This document shows positions 51,472 to 60,166 of a stretch of DNA of 64,000 nucleotides, in pieces. Each line of letters opens with the position of its first letter. Within the stretch, counting starts at the first letter, position 1. The notes beneath the pieces were generated by a model that was given only the letters and a program-made list of their open reading frames with translations, made no database searches and was not told where the DNA came from. The translations under genes were made by a program, and so were the position numbers. The stretch covers positions 2,790,001-2,854,000 of the forward strand of contig OZ244895.1 in the NCBI GenBank assembly GCA_965221555.1, given 5' to 3'. This DNA is from JAJEAD01 sp965221555 (lineage in GTDB: Bacteria > Pseudomonadota > Gammaproteobacteria > HK1).

Positions 51472-53298
51472 TCAGAGCATCTCGAAGTCGATCGCCCGTT
51501 TCGCGATGGTGTGCATCAACGCCGCTTCGAAGACATCCAAAGGCATCGTCTCCTGCGCTTTGACGCCGTGACGGCGCAGCGTTACGGTGCCCGCGGCGGT
51601 CTCGCGTTCGCCCACGATGAGCAGGTTGGGGATCTTGCGTGCCGCGCCGTCGCGGATCTTCTTCGACACGGTGTCGCTTTCCGATGCGAGCTCGGCGCGC
51701 ACGAACTTCTCGCGCAGCCGGGCCACGATGCGCTCCCCGTACTCCTGGAACTGCTCCGAGACGGTGATCACTTGCACCTGCACCGGCGCGAGCCAGGTCG
51801 GAAAGGCGCCCCCGAAATGTTCGAGAAGCAGCGCCACGAAGCGCTCATGGGTGCTGAAGGGCGCCCGGTGCACACAGTAGGGGACGTGCTCCGCGCCGTC
51901 GGCGCCGATGTAGCGCAGCCCCAGGCGCGGCGGCACCGCGAAGTCGAGCTGCACCGTGGACAGTGACTCGTCACGGCCGGTCACGGTCTGGAACTGCACG
52001 TCGATCTTGGGCCCGTAGAAGGCGGCCTCCCCCGGCGCGTCGACGTAGTCCACCCCCATCTCGTCGAGCAGCTCGGCGATGATCCGTTCCGTGCGCCGCC
52101 AGTCCTCGGGCGCGTCGACGTACTTCTCCCGACCTTTGGGATCCTCGGGGTCCCAGCGCGAGAGCCTGATGTAGTAGTTGCTCAGGCCGAGGATGCGATA
52201 GGCCTCGTCGTACTGCGAGATCACTTCCCGGAACACGTCCCGGGTCTGCGCCTCGGTGCAGTAGATGTGGGCGTCGTTCATGGAGAGCATGCGCACCCGC
52301 AGCAGCCCCGATACCGCACCCGAAGCCTCCCAGCGGTAGACCTCGCCGTACTCCGCGAGGCGCAGCGGCAGGTCCCGATAGCTCCGCAGCCGCGAAGCGT
52401 AAATCTTGTGGTGGTGGGGACAGTTCATGGGCTTGAGCATGTAGGTCTCCCGGATGGTCTCTCCCTCCGGGGTCTCCTCCAGCACCTCCATGGGGGGATA
52501 CATGCTCTCCCGGTAATGATCGAGGTGCCCGGTCTGAGCGTAGAGACTGCTCTTGGCGATGTGCGGCGTCGCGACGCGCTGGTAGCCGGCCTTGAACTCG
52601 AGCTCGACCGCGAGCTTCTCGATCTCGTCGCGGATGATCGTGCCGTTGGGCATCCACAGGGGCAGTCCGCGACCCACGCTGTCGTCGAAGGTGAAGAGGT
52701 CGAGTTCCCGACCGAGCTTGCGGTGGTCGCGTTCCTGGGCAAGCTCGTAGACCCGCACCGCCTCGTCCAGCGCCTCCTTGTCGGCGAAAGCCCACGCGTA
52801 GATGCGCGTCATCATCACGTTGCCGGAATCGCCCCGCCAGTAGGCCCCGGCGATGCTGCGAAGCTTGAACGCGTTTCGGGGAATGTCGGCGGAAGTCTCG
52901 ACGTGGGGGCCGTCACACATGTCGAGGAAGGGGCCGTTGCGGTAGAAGGTGAGCTCCTCGAGGCCCTGCCGCGCGACGAGCTCTTCGGCGTACTCCCGCT
53001 TGTAGGGCTCCCCCATCTCGTCGAGGCGCCGGTAGGCCTCGGCGACCGGCACTTCCTCGCGATAGAAACGCTGCCCCTTCTTGAGAATCCGACGCATCCG
53101 CCGCTCGAGCTCGGGAAAGTCCTTTTCGCTCAAGGGCTCGCTGAGAATGAAGTCGTAGTAGAAGCCGTCCGCGATGGGAGGGCCGAAGCCCAGCGTGGAG
53201 CCCCCACGCATGTCCTGCACCGCCTGCGCCATCACGTGTGCGAGACTGTGCCGGATGCGATACAGGTCGCCGTCGGCGTGTTCTGCTGCTGCATTCAT
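51472..53298 (-). CDS. thrS: Threonyl-tRNA synthetase lacking the TGS domain
   Basis: Charges tRNA-Thr. From the ATG at 53298 it has 608 residues and starts directly in the editing (SAD) domain: RIRHSLAHVMAQAV supplies the HxxxH motif, and DMCDGPHVETSAD the Cys/His pair. The class II core has KPMNCPHHHKIYA, LLRVRMLSMNDAHIYC, STVQLDFAVPPRLGLRYIG and the C-terminal anticodon-binding domain from about 505. The N-terminal TGS domain of about 60 residues found in E. coli is missing. There is no infC-rpmI-rplT downstream. Expression is probably controlled by the attenuator at 53323-53468. Confidence 0.96.
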   Translation of the reverse strand: MNAAAEHADGDLYRIRHSLAHVMAQAVQDMRGGSTLGFGPPIADGFYYDFILSEPLSEKDFPELERRMRRILKKGQRFYREEVPVAEAYRRLDEMGEPYKREYAEELVARQGLEELTFYRNGPFLDMCDGPHVETSADIPRNAFKLRSIAGAYWRGDSGNVMMTRIYAWAFADKEALDEAVRVYELAQERDHRKLGRELDLFTFDDSVGRGLPLWMPNGTIIRDEIEKLAVELEFKAGYQRVATPHIAKSSLYAQTGHLDHYRESMYPPMEVLEETPEGETIRETYMLKPMNCPHHHKIYASRLRSYRDLPLRLAEYGEVYRWEASGAVSGLLRVRMLSMNDAHIYCTEAQTRDVFREVISQYDEAYRILGLSNYYIRLSRWDPEDPKGREKYVDAPEDWRRTERIIAELLDEMGVDYVDAPGEAAFYGPKIDVQFQTVTGRDESLSTVQLDFAVPPRLGLRYIGADGAEHVPYCVHRAPFSTHERFVALLLEHFGGAFPTWLAPVQVQVITVSEQFQEYGERIVARLREKFVRAELASESDTVSKKIRDGAARKIPNLLIVGERETAAGTVTLRRHGVKAQETMPLDVFEAALMHTIAKRAIDFEML

Positions 53299-53322
53299 GG
53301 CTCGATTCCGCTTCTCAAAATG

Positions 53323-53357
53323 AAAAACCCCGGTGGGCCGTCGCCTTCCGGGGTTTC
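53323..53357 (-). terminator. Intrinsic terminator in the thrS leader (attenuator)
   Basis: On the minus strand AACCCCGG (53355-53348) and CCGGGGTT (53333-53326) form an 8-bp stem around a 14-nt loop, followed by a run of U. An outer CTTCTC/GAGAAG pairing can extend it. It ends about 25 nt before the thrS start codon, so it would stop transcription before thrS. Confidence 0.85.
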
Positions 53358-53374
53358 GAGAAGCGGCGGCCGGG

Positions 53375-53434
53375 GTGGGACCGCCGAATTCCTCTAACGC
53401 GAAGAGGCGATCCCACGACACGTGGTGGTCGTGG
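53375..53434 (-). promoter_or_regulatory. Alternative pairing segments of the thrS attenuator
   Basis: Segment 1 (CCACGAC, 53434-53428, inside the Thr codons) pairs perfectly with segment 2 (GTCGTGG, 53419-53413). Segment 2 also overlaps GTGGGATCGCC (53416-53406), which pairs over 11 bp, with one U-G, with GGCGGTCCCAC (53385-53375). The two pairings exclude each other, as expected for ribosome-controlled switching. Confidence 0.7.
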
Positions 53435-53468
53435 TAGTGAGCCCCGTCGTTCGTGTGGCCGCGTTCAT
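53394..53468 (-). CDS. Threonine-rich leader peptide of thrS
   Basis: A 24-codon frame ATG (53468) to TAG (53394). It contains TRTTGLTTTTTT (residues 5-16): nine threonines in 24 residues, with six consecutive Thr codons. Slow decoding for lack of charged tRNA-Thr would stall the ribosome there and free the downstream pairing segment. There is no good ribosome-binding site; the predicted transcription start is only about 4 nt upstream, so translation could be leaderless. An in-frame ATG four codons upstream (53480) overlaps the -10. Confidence 0.85.
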   Translation of the reverse strand: MNAATRTTGLTTTTTTCRGIASSR

Positions 53469-53478
53469 GACGGCGTGC

Positions 53479-53506
53479 ATGATAAGCGCCGACTTCGGGA
53501 TTGCAA
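53479..53506 (-). promoter_or_regulatory. thrS promoter
   Basis: On the minus strand TTGCAA (53506-53501) and TATCAT (53484-53479) are separated by 16 bp; the -10 has one mismatch to consensus. Transcription should begin near 53472. It sits in the 3' margin of lapB. Confidence 0.65.
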
Positions 53507-53517
53507 GGCCGCGCGCA

Positions 53518-54705
53518 TCACGCCGGCCCGTTCAGTTCCTGCATCGGCTTGATCATGTTCCAGTGCTTGCAGCTCGGACAGCGCCAGTGCGGAGACTTGG
53601 CGCGAAAGCCGCAGTGACCGCACTGATACGGGGATCGGTCGTCGAGCAGGGCCGCCGTCAAGGCCCTCTGGAGCGTGAGGTGCCCGGGCGCCCTTGCTCC
53701 CTGCTTGCAGAGCTCCAGATCGAGCAGGTAGTCGAGCCCGCGGATGGACACCCTCTGCTCGAGCCTTCCCGCCACGAACTCCGCGGCCGCATCCAGGCCT
53801 TCCTTCTCCCGGATCAGATCGGCGAGCGCCAGGGTCGCCGCGACCGAGCCGTAGGCGTCGATGAGATGCCGAAGGTAGTCCGACAGCGCTTCGCGACGAT
53901 CGAGGGCCTCGAAGCACTCGCGCAAGCAGGGCAGCACCTCGGCCAGATAGTTGGGATCCTGTGATTCGACATCGAGGTAGGCATCGAGGGCGAGCTGATA
54001 CTCGCCGCGCGCGCGGCGCATGTCTCCCTCCAGGAAGCGCGCGCGCACGCAGCCGCGATGCAGCTCGAGCGCCTGCGCGACCGCCGCCAGCGCGTTCTCG
54101 GACTCGCCCTTCGAGACGAGATGCTCGGCCTTCTCGCAACAGTAGTGAGCAATGACCGCGCCGAGCTCTCCCTCGGTGGCCACCTCCAGGCGCCGGGCGG
54201 CGAGGATGGCCTGGTCCCAGTCCTTTTCCTGCTCGTAGATGTCGACGAGCTGACGCAACGCCGGCACGCCGTGCACCGGATGCTCGGCCAGGGACTGGAA
54301 GACGCTCTCGGCGCGGTCGAGGAGGCCCGCGCTCAGATAGTCCTGACCGAGCTCCAGCAGCGCTTCGCTCCGCTCCTCGGCGCCGAGAGAGCGCCCCTCG
54401 ATCAGATTGTGGTGGATGCGGATCGCGCGGTCGACTTCACCGCGACGCCGATACAGGTTGCCGAGCGCGAGGTGGGTGTCGACCGTTTCGCTGTCGACCT
54501 CGAGCATCCGGATGAAGAGCTCGATCGCCTTGTCCGGCTGCTCGTTCAGCAGGTAGTTGACGCCCCGGAAATAGTGGTTGCGCAGCTCGGTCTGGGCGAA
54601 CGAGCGCTTGTCGCCGCGCTTGCGGCGCATCGCCGCATACCAGCCCGATGTGGCGGCGACCGGCAGCAGGAGCCAGAGCCAGTCCAGAGCAACCAGGTTC
54701 GCCAC
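53518..54705 (-). CDS. lapB: Lipopolysaccharide assembly protein B (tetratricopeptide)
   Basis: Inner-membrane-anchored regulator of LPS synthesis that brings LpxC to FtsH. 395 residues: an N-terminal transmembrane helix (LVALDWLWLLLPVAATSGWYAA), about nine TPR units (FRGVNYLLNEQPDKAIELFIRM and on), and a C-terminal rubredoxin-like zinc site CGHCGFRAKSPHWRCPSC. The usual partner gene lapA is absent from the 238-bp gap to ihfB. Confidence 0.95.
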   Translation of the reverse strand: MANLVALDWLWLLLPVAATSGWYAAMRRKRGDKRSFAQTELRNHYFRGVNYLLNEQPDKAIELFIRMLEVDSETVDTHLALGNLYRRRGEVDRAIRIHHNLIEGRSLGAEERSEALLELGQDYLSAGLLDRAESVFQSLAEHPVHGVPALRQLVDIYEQEKDWDQAILAARRLEVATEGELGAVIAHYCCEKAEHLVSKGESENALAAVAQALELHRGCVRARFLEGDMRRARGEYQLALDAYLDVESQDPNYLAEVLPCLRECFEALDRREALSDYLRHLIDAYGSVAATLALADLIREKEGLDAAAEFVAGRLEQRVSIRGLDYLLDLELCKQGARAPGHLTLQRALTAALLDDRSPYQCGHCGFRAKSPHWRCPSCKHWNMIKPMQELNGPA

Positions 54706-54943
54706 TTGCGTTCATCCGCCTCCGTCCGCCCCGAAACCGCGCCCGCATGTCCCGCCGGGCGCAGCGGGAAGTCGGTGAGACATCGCGGATCGCCGCGCAT
54801 CGCGCACGCCCGGGTCGGGAGACGCTGAAGGCATGGGGGCGGGCACGCTCAATCGGCTCTGGGGAGTGCGCCCCTTCGACGTAAGTGTATTGACGTTCGC
54901 GGGAGGAGGTCGCGCGGATGTGCGGACCAAGAGCGCCAAGGCG

Positions 54944-55321
54944 TCACTCGCCGGGGGAAGAGGACGCGCCGGAGGCAGCGAGCGCGGCGGTAGCGCCTCC
55001 TGCTTCTTCCCCGTCGTCACCGGTCTCGGAGCGTCGAGCGCGCCGTTTGTCCACGCGCTCGCGCAGCTCCTTGCCCGGCTTGAAGTGCGGGACGTGCTTG
55101 GCGGGAAGCGACACTGGCGCGCCGGTCTTGGGGTTCCTTCCCATCCGGCCCGGGCGATAGTGCAGGGAGAAGCTGCCGAAGCCCCGGATCTCGATTCTCT
55201 CACCGCTCGCCAGGCGCTCCGCCATGTGTTCCAGAATCATCTTCACCGCAAGCTCGACGTCCCGGTGGGCGAGCTGCGCCTGTTTCTGCGCAATGCGTTC
55301 GATGAGTTCCGACTTGGTCAT
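54944..55321 (-). CDS. ihfB: Integration host factor beta subunit
   Basis: DNA-bending protein. The core TKSELIERIAQKQAQLAHRDVELAVKMILEHMAE, IEIRGFGSFSLHYRPGRMGRNPKTG and HFKPGKELRERV is canonical. At 125 residues it is about 28 longer than usual because of an acidic, Ala/Ser/Gly-rich tail. It follows rpsA after 105 bp in the standard order. Confidence 0.95.
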   Translation of the reverse strand: MTKSELIERIAQKQAQLAHRDVELAVKMILEHMAERLASGERIEIRGFGSFSLHYRPGRMGRNPKTGAPVSLPAKHVPHFKPGKELRERVDKRRARRSETGDDGEEAGGATAALAASGASSSPGE

Positions 55322-55426
55322 GATGGAGCCCGCGTTCGGCTCTCCCCAGGCTGTTCTCGATTCGAGCTATCCGAAGTTCTCCCTGCGACCAGCGCCGGAC
55401 TTCTACCCCCGGCGCCCGCGCCGCCC

Positions 55427-57097
55427 CTAGCGGGTATCCATCTGCTCCTTCAGCAGGTCGCCGAGGGTGGCGCCGGTGCCCGACGCGCTGGACCGGTACT
55501 CCTGCACCGCGGCCGCCTCCTCGTCGGACTCCTTGGCCTTCACGGAGAGCGAAAGGGCCCGACGCTTGCGGTCGAGGCCGATGAACTTCGCCTCGATCTC
55601 GTCCCCCGCCTTGAGCACGGTGCGAGCGTCCTCGACCCGGTCCCGGGCCAGCTCGGAAGCGCGCAGATGGCCTTCGACCCCGCCTTCGAGCTCGACCACC
55701 GCGCCCTTGGCGTCGACCTCGACCACCGTGCCTCTCACCACGCTGCCCTTGGGATACTGGCCGAGGAACGCGGAGAAGGGATCCTTGTCGAGCTGCTTGA
55801 CGCCGAGCGAGATGCGCTCGCGCTCCGCATCCACCGCCAGCACCACCGTCTCGATCTCGTCGCCCTTCTTGAAGCCCCGGATCGCATCCTCTCCCGCCTG
55901 GTGCCAGGAGATATCGGACAGGTGCACCAGACCGTCGATGTTGCCGTCGAGGCCCACGAACACGCCGAAGTCCGTGATGGACTTGATCTTCCCGACGACG
56001 TGGTCGCCCTTGTTGTGGTTGACCGCGAAGTCGTCCCAGGGATTCGGCTGACACTGCTTGATGCCGAGCGAGATGCGCCGACGCTCCTGATCGATGTCGA
56101 GCACCATGACCTCGACCTCGTCGTTGAGCGCCACCACCCGGCTCGGATGGACGTTCTTGTTGGTCCAGTCCATCTCCGACACGTGCACCAGACCTTCGAC
56201 CCCCTCCTCGATCTCCACGAAGCAGCCGTAGTCGGCGATGTTCGTGACGACTCCGAAGAGACGGGTGCTCTCCGGGTAGCGGCGCTCGATGTCGACCCAG
56301 GGATCGGCGCCGAGCTGCTTCAGCCCCAGCGACACCCGATTGCGATCGCGGTCGAACTTGAGCACCTTCACCTGAAGCTCGTCTCCGACGTTGACCACCT
56401 CGGTGGGGTGCCGCACACGCTTCCACGCCATGTCGGTGATGTGCAGGAGGCCGTCGATGCCTCCGAGGTCGACGAAGGCGCCGTACTCGGTAAGGTTCTT
56501 GACCACTCCGGCGAGGACCGCCCCTTCCTGCAGGCTCTCAAGGAGCGCTTCACGCTCGGCCGAGTTCTCCTCCTCGACGACCGCCCGGCGCGAGACGACG
56601 ACATTGTTGCGTCGGCGATCGAGCTTGATGACCTTGAACTCGAGCGGCTTTCCCTCGAGATATGAGGTGTCGCGAACCGGCCGCACATCGACGAGCGAAC
56701 CCGGCAGGAAGGCCCGGATGTCGTCGATATCCACGGTGAACCCGCCCTTGACCTTGCCGTTGATGTAGCCGGTGACCGTCACCGCGTCCTCGAAGGACGA
56801 CTCCAGACGCGACCAGGCCCGCGCCCGCTTGGCCTTCTCTCGGGACAGGCGCGTCGCGCCGAAGCCGTCTTCCACCGCGTCGAGGGCGACTTCGATGCTG
56901 TCGCCTATCATCACCTCGATTGCGCCGGACTCTCCCCTGAACTGATCCAGGGGAATGATCGATTCGGACTTGAGTCCCGCATGCACGGTGACGTACTCCG
57001 TCCCGACATCGACCACGGTTCCGGTGAGGATGGCGCCGGGGCGCATCCTCTTCTCCACTTCGCTCTGTGCCAGCAGCTCCGCAAAACTTTCCATCAT
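55427..57097 (-). CDS. rpsA: 30S ribosomal protein S1
   Basis: A 556-residue protein with six S1/OB repeats (for example GAFVDLGGIDGLLHITDMAWKRV, GCFVEIEEGVEGLVHVSEMDW, GVFVGLDGNIDGLVHLSDISW). It binds mRNA leaders and recruits transcripts without strong Shine-Dalgarno sequences. Its own site is weak, as is normal for rpsA. There are two adjacent ATGs at 57097 and 57094. Confidence 0.97.
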   Translation of the reverse strand: MMESFAELLAQSEVEKRMRPGAILTGTVVDVGTEYVTVHAGLKSESIIPLDQFRGESGAIEVMIGDSIEVALDAVEDGFGATRLSREKAKRARAWSRLESSFEDAVTVTGYINGKVKGGFTVDIDDIRAFLPGSLVDVRPVRDTSYLEGKPLEFKVIKLDRRRNNVVVSRRAVVEEENSAEREALLESLQEGAVLAGVVKNLTEYGAFVDLGGIDGLLHITDMAWKRVRHPTEVVNVGDELQVKVLKFDRDRNRVSLGLKQLGADPWVDIERRYPESTRLFGVVTNIADYGCFVEIEEGVEGLVHVSEMDWTNKNVHPSRVVALNDEVEVMVLDIDQERRRISLGIKQCQPNPWDDFAVNHNKGDHVVGKIKSITDFGVFVGLDGNIDGLVHLSDISWHQAGEDAIRGFKKGDEIETVVLAVDAERERISLGVKQLDKDPFSAFLGQYPKGSVVRGTVVEVDAKGAVVELEGGVEGHLRASELARDRVEDARTVLKAGDEIEAKFIGLDRKRRALSLSVKAKESDEEAAAVQEYRSSASGTGATLGDLLKEQMDTR

Positions 57098-57127
57098 GTA
57101 AACGCTCGCAGACGGCGGGTCGCCGTC

Positions 57128-57898
57128 TCAGTTTCCGTTTGCGGGCGCGCCCTCGTCCTCGAACGTGCCCGTGACCATTGCCGATTGGAGATCCTGCCGG
57201 TGCCCCCGGTTCCGGAGCAGGCTGCGGGCTTCGATCGCATCCATTACCAATTCCACCACGGCCTCTACGCCGTGGGGCGTGGTGTCGATGACGATCGCGT
57301 CCGTGGCCGGCCGCAACGGGGCGACGGGTCGTTCCTGATCCCGTTTGTCGCGCAGGCTGATCTCCCCCATGAGGTGCGCGAGGCTAACATCAAAGCCCTT
57401 GGCAACCAACTGTTTATGTCGCCTGCGGGCGCGTTCCCGGATGTGCGCGGTGAGATAGACCTTGAGCGGCGCGTCCGGAAACACGACGGTGCCCATGTCG
57501 CGGCCGTCCGCGACGAGCCCCGGAGGCCGCCGGAACGCGCGCTGCCTCGCAAGCAACGCCTCGCGCACGGCGGGATCGGCGGCGAGCTCCGACGAGCGCT
57601 GCCCGCAGGCTTCGTCGCGAATCAGGGCGCCCACCTCTTCTCCCTCCAGGCGCACTCGAAGCGGGTCGCCCTCCGGGCTGCGCTCGAAACGCACGTCTAG
57701 GCCGCGCGCGAGTCCAAGCAGCGCATCCCGGTCCGCGCTGGACAAGCCCCGGCGCAGCGAAGCCAGGGCGAGCACCCGGTAGATCGCACCGCTGTCCAGG
57801 AGATGGAATCCCAGGCGCTCGGCCACCCGTCCGCTCACCGCGCCCTTGCCCGCGCCGACCGGCCCGTCCACCGTGATGACCGCTACGGCGCCGCTCAT
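57128..57898 (-). CDS. cmk: Cytidylate kinase
   Basis: Phosphorylates CMP and dCMP. From ATG 57898, 256 residues. The P-loop is DGPVGAGKGAVSGRVAERLG; most homologues have DGPSGAGKGT, so the usual Thr after KG is Ala here. LLDSGAIYRVLAL, GLVADGRDMGTVVFPDAPLKVYLTA and RDKRDQERPVAPLRPATDAIVIDTT match. The start overlaps the aroA stop (ATGA). A C-terminal extension of about 30 residues is not conserved. Confidence 0.95.
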   Translation of the reverse strand: MSGAVAVITVDGPVGAGKGAVSGRVAERLGFHLLDSGAIYRVLALASLRRGLSSADRDALLGLARGLDVRFERSPEGDPLRVRLEGEEVGALIRDEACGQRSSELAADPAVREALLARQRAFRRPPGLVADGRDMGTVVFPDAPLKVYLTAHIRERARRRHKQLVAKGFDVSLAHLMGEISLRDKRDQERPVAPLRPATDAIVIDTTPHGVEAVVELVMDAIEARSLLRNRGHRQDLQSAMVTGTFEDEGAPANGN

Positions 57899-59235
57899 GT
57901 CCAGCGCTCGGATATCCGCAGGCCCCGGGCGGCCGCGAAGTCGACGAATCCGGGAAAGGAAGTGTCGACGTTGCGACAGTCCTCGACCGTCACCGGTCCC
58001 CGGGCCCGAAGTCCCGCGATCGAGAAGGCCATCGCGATGCGGTGGTCGCCATGCGAGTGCACCGTGCCCCCGGAGAGCTCGCCCCCTTCGATGTCCATCC
58101 CGTCGGCCACGCTGCGCACCCGCACGCCGAGCGCGCGCAGGCCCTGCGCCATCGCCTCCAGGCGATCGCTTTCCTTTACCCGAAGCTCGGCGGCGCCGCG
58201 CACCCGGGTGACGCCGCGCGCGCAGGCGGCCGCGACGCACAGGATGGGGAACTCGTCGATGGCCAGGGGGACCTGCTCCGGCGGGATATCGATGCCGTGA
58301 AGCTCGCTCGAGCGCACCTCCAGGTCGGCCACCGGCTCTTCGGCCACGTCGCCCGCGTCCCCGGTGCGCGCCGGGCAAGTCCGGATGTCGGCCCCCATCG
58401 CCCGCAGGATGTCGATGACTCCGCGGCGGGTGGGGTTCGTCCCGACCCCTTCGAGGCGCAGCGAGGATCCGGGGGCGATCAGCGCTCCCACCATGGGAAA
58501 GGCCGCGGACGAGAGGTCTCCGGGGACCCGGACCGGTCGCGGCCGCAGTACCCCGCCTCCCGCCAGGCTCACGCTGTGTCCCGTGCGCTCGACCGGGTAG
58601 GCGAAGGTGGCGAGCATGCGCTCGGTGTGGTCGCGCGACGGCGCGGGTTCCCTCACCGTGGTCGTGCCCCGGGCATAGAGCCCCGCGATCAGCAGGCAGG
58701 ACTTCACCTGGGCGCTCGCCACCGGCATGTCGTACTCGATTCCCCGCAGCGCCGTCGCGCCGCCGCCCACTTCCAGCGGTGGCGTGCCGTTTGCGCTGGT
58801 GCGCACGTGAGCGCCCATGCGCAGGAGCGGATCGCGTATCCGGCCCATCGGGCGCCGCGACAGGGAGGTGTCGCCCACCAGCCGGCACGCGAACCCCTGC
58901 CCCGCGAGAAGGCCCGCGGCAAGGCGCATCGCGGTGCCCGAATTGCCGAAGTCGAGCGGCGATTCGGGACGGCGAAGTCCGCCTCGGCCCACCCCGTGGA
59001 TCCGCAGCGACGCGCCGGAGCGCTCCACCTCGACCCCGAGCGCGCGCACGGCGTCGAGGGTGGCGAGCGTGTCCTCGGCCTCCAGGAAGCCTTCGACACG
59101 GGTCACGCCGTTCGCGATCGCGCCGAGGATGAGCGCGCGGTGCGAGACGGATTTGTCCCCCGGCACCGTGGCGGATCCATGCAGCCTCCCGCCCGGAGCG
59201 ACCGTGAAACAGAGCCGGTCAGCGCCGCTCTTCAT
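57895..59235 (-). CDS. aroA: 3-phosphoshikimate 1-carboxyvinyltransferase (EPSP synthase)
   Basis: Sixth shikimate-pathway step, 446 residues. VPGDKSVSHRALILGAIA, LDFGNSGTAMRLAAGLL, SLSRRPMGRIRDPLLRMGA, ELRVKESDRLEAMA and SHGDHRIAMAFSIAGL are the binding segments. The SLSRRPM pattern groups it with class II-like enzymes. It overlaps tyrA by 17 bp and cmk by 4 bp. Confidence 0.97.
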   Translation of the reverse strand: MKSGADRLCFTVAPGGRLHGSATVPGDKSVSHRALILGAIANGVTRVEGFLEAEDTLATLDAVRALGVEVERSGASLRIHGVGRGGLRRPESPLDFGNSGTAMRLAAGLLAGQGFACRLVGDTSLSRRPMGRIRDPLLRMGAHVRTSANGTPPLEVGGGATALRGIEYDMPVASAQVKSCLLIAGLYARGTTTVREPAPSRDHTERMLATFAYPVERTGHSVSLAGGGVLRPRPVRVPGDLSSAAFPMVGALIAPGSSLRLEGVGTNPTRRGVIDILRAMGADIRTCPARTGDAGDVAEEPVADLEVRSSELHGIDIPPEQVPLAIDEFPILCVAAACARGVTRVRGAAELRVKESDRLEAMAQGLRALGVRVRSVADGMDIEGGELSGGTVHSHGDHRIAMAFSIAGLRARGPVTVEDCRNVDTSFPGFVDFAAARGLRISERWT

Positions 59236-60166
59236 GCGCCCCGCGCACCTCCGCCTCCTGGATGTGGGTATCGCGCAGACGCTTGGCGCGAGAGAACATC
59301 TCGTGCAGGGACTGCCCGTCGCGCGCGCGCACCGCCTCGGTCAGAGCGCCGAGCTCCCGACGGAAGGATTCCAGAACCTCGAGCAGGGGCTCCCGGTTGG
59401 CGATGCAGGTGTCGTGCCACATCCGTGGGTCGCTCGACGCGATGCGCGTGAAGTCGCGCAGCCCCCCCGCCGCGTAGCGAAAGATCTCGACCCGCTCCGA
59501 CATGCCGCCGAGAAGGTCCATCAGCGCGTAGGCCAGCATGTGGGGAAGGTGGCTGGTGGCGGCGAGCACTTCGTCGTGGTGCGCAGGGTCCGTCTCCAGC
59601 ACCTGCGCCCCGACCGCCTCCCACATCTCCCGGACCCGTGCGCAGCACTCGCTCTCGGTGTCGGCGGTCGGGGTGAGGATGACCCGGTGGTCGCGAAAGA
59701 GCCCCTCCCGGGAGGCGTCGATGCCGCTGTGCTCGGTGCCCGCGATGGGATGTCCGGGCACGAAGCGCGTGCGCGCCGGACCGAGCTCGCGCATCGCGTC
59801 GGCGACCGCGCTTTGCTTGGAGCTGCCGACGTCGGTGACGATCGCGTGCGCCTCGAGGTGGTCGCGGATCCGCGCGAACACCGTCGACATGGCGCCAAGC
59901 GGCACTGCGACCACCACCAGGTCCGCTCCGCGTACCGCCCTGGCCACGTCCACCTCGTAGCGGTCGATCACGCCGAGGTGGCGGGCGCGCTCCAGGTTCT
60001 CCTCCCGGCGGCTGGATCCCACGACCTCGCCGACCAGATCAAGCGCCTTCAGGTCCCTTGCGAGCGAGCCCCCGATGAGCCCGACCCCGACCACGCACAG
60101 GCGCTCGAAGCGCCGTCGCGGTCCGCCACGCGCGCTCCGGGGGTTTTCCTCCTCCCCCGCGCTCAT
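59219..60166 (-). CDS. tyrA: Prephenate dehydrogenase
   Basis: NAD-dependent step to tyrosine, 315 residues. The Rossmann motif is VVGVGLIGGSLARDLK; SSKQSAV and VPGHPIAGTEHSGIDAS carry catalytic residues, and LPHMLAYALMDLL is conserved. No chorismate mutase or ACT domain. It overlaps the gyrA stop (ATGA); serC, pheA and hisC, often found between gyrA and tyrA, are missing. Confidence 0.95.
   Translation of the reverse strand: MSAGEEENPRSARGGPRRRFERLCVVGVGLIGGSLARDLKALDLVGEVVGSSRREENLERARHLGVIDRYEVDVARAVRGADLVVVAVPLGAMSTVFARIRDHLEAHAIVTDVGSSKQSAVADAMRELGPARTRFVPGHPIAGTEHSGIDASREGLFRDHRVILTPTADTESECCARVREMWEAVGAQVLETDPAHHDEVLAATSHLPHMLAYALMDLLGGMSERVEIFRYAAGGLRDFTRIASSDPRMWHDTCIANREPLLEVLESFRRELGALTEAVRARDGQSLHEMFSRAKRLRDTHIQEAEVRGAHEERR

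Noticed and set aside
53299..53421. A 41-residue N-terminal extension of thrS beginning MSWDRLFALEEF.
   Set aside because: It would run through the terminator hairpin and part of the leader peptide in another frame, and it does not resemble a TGS domain.
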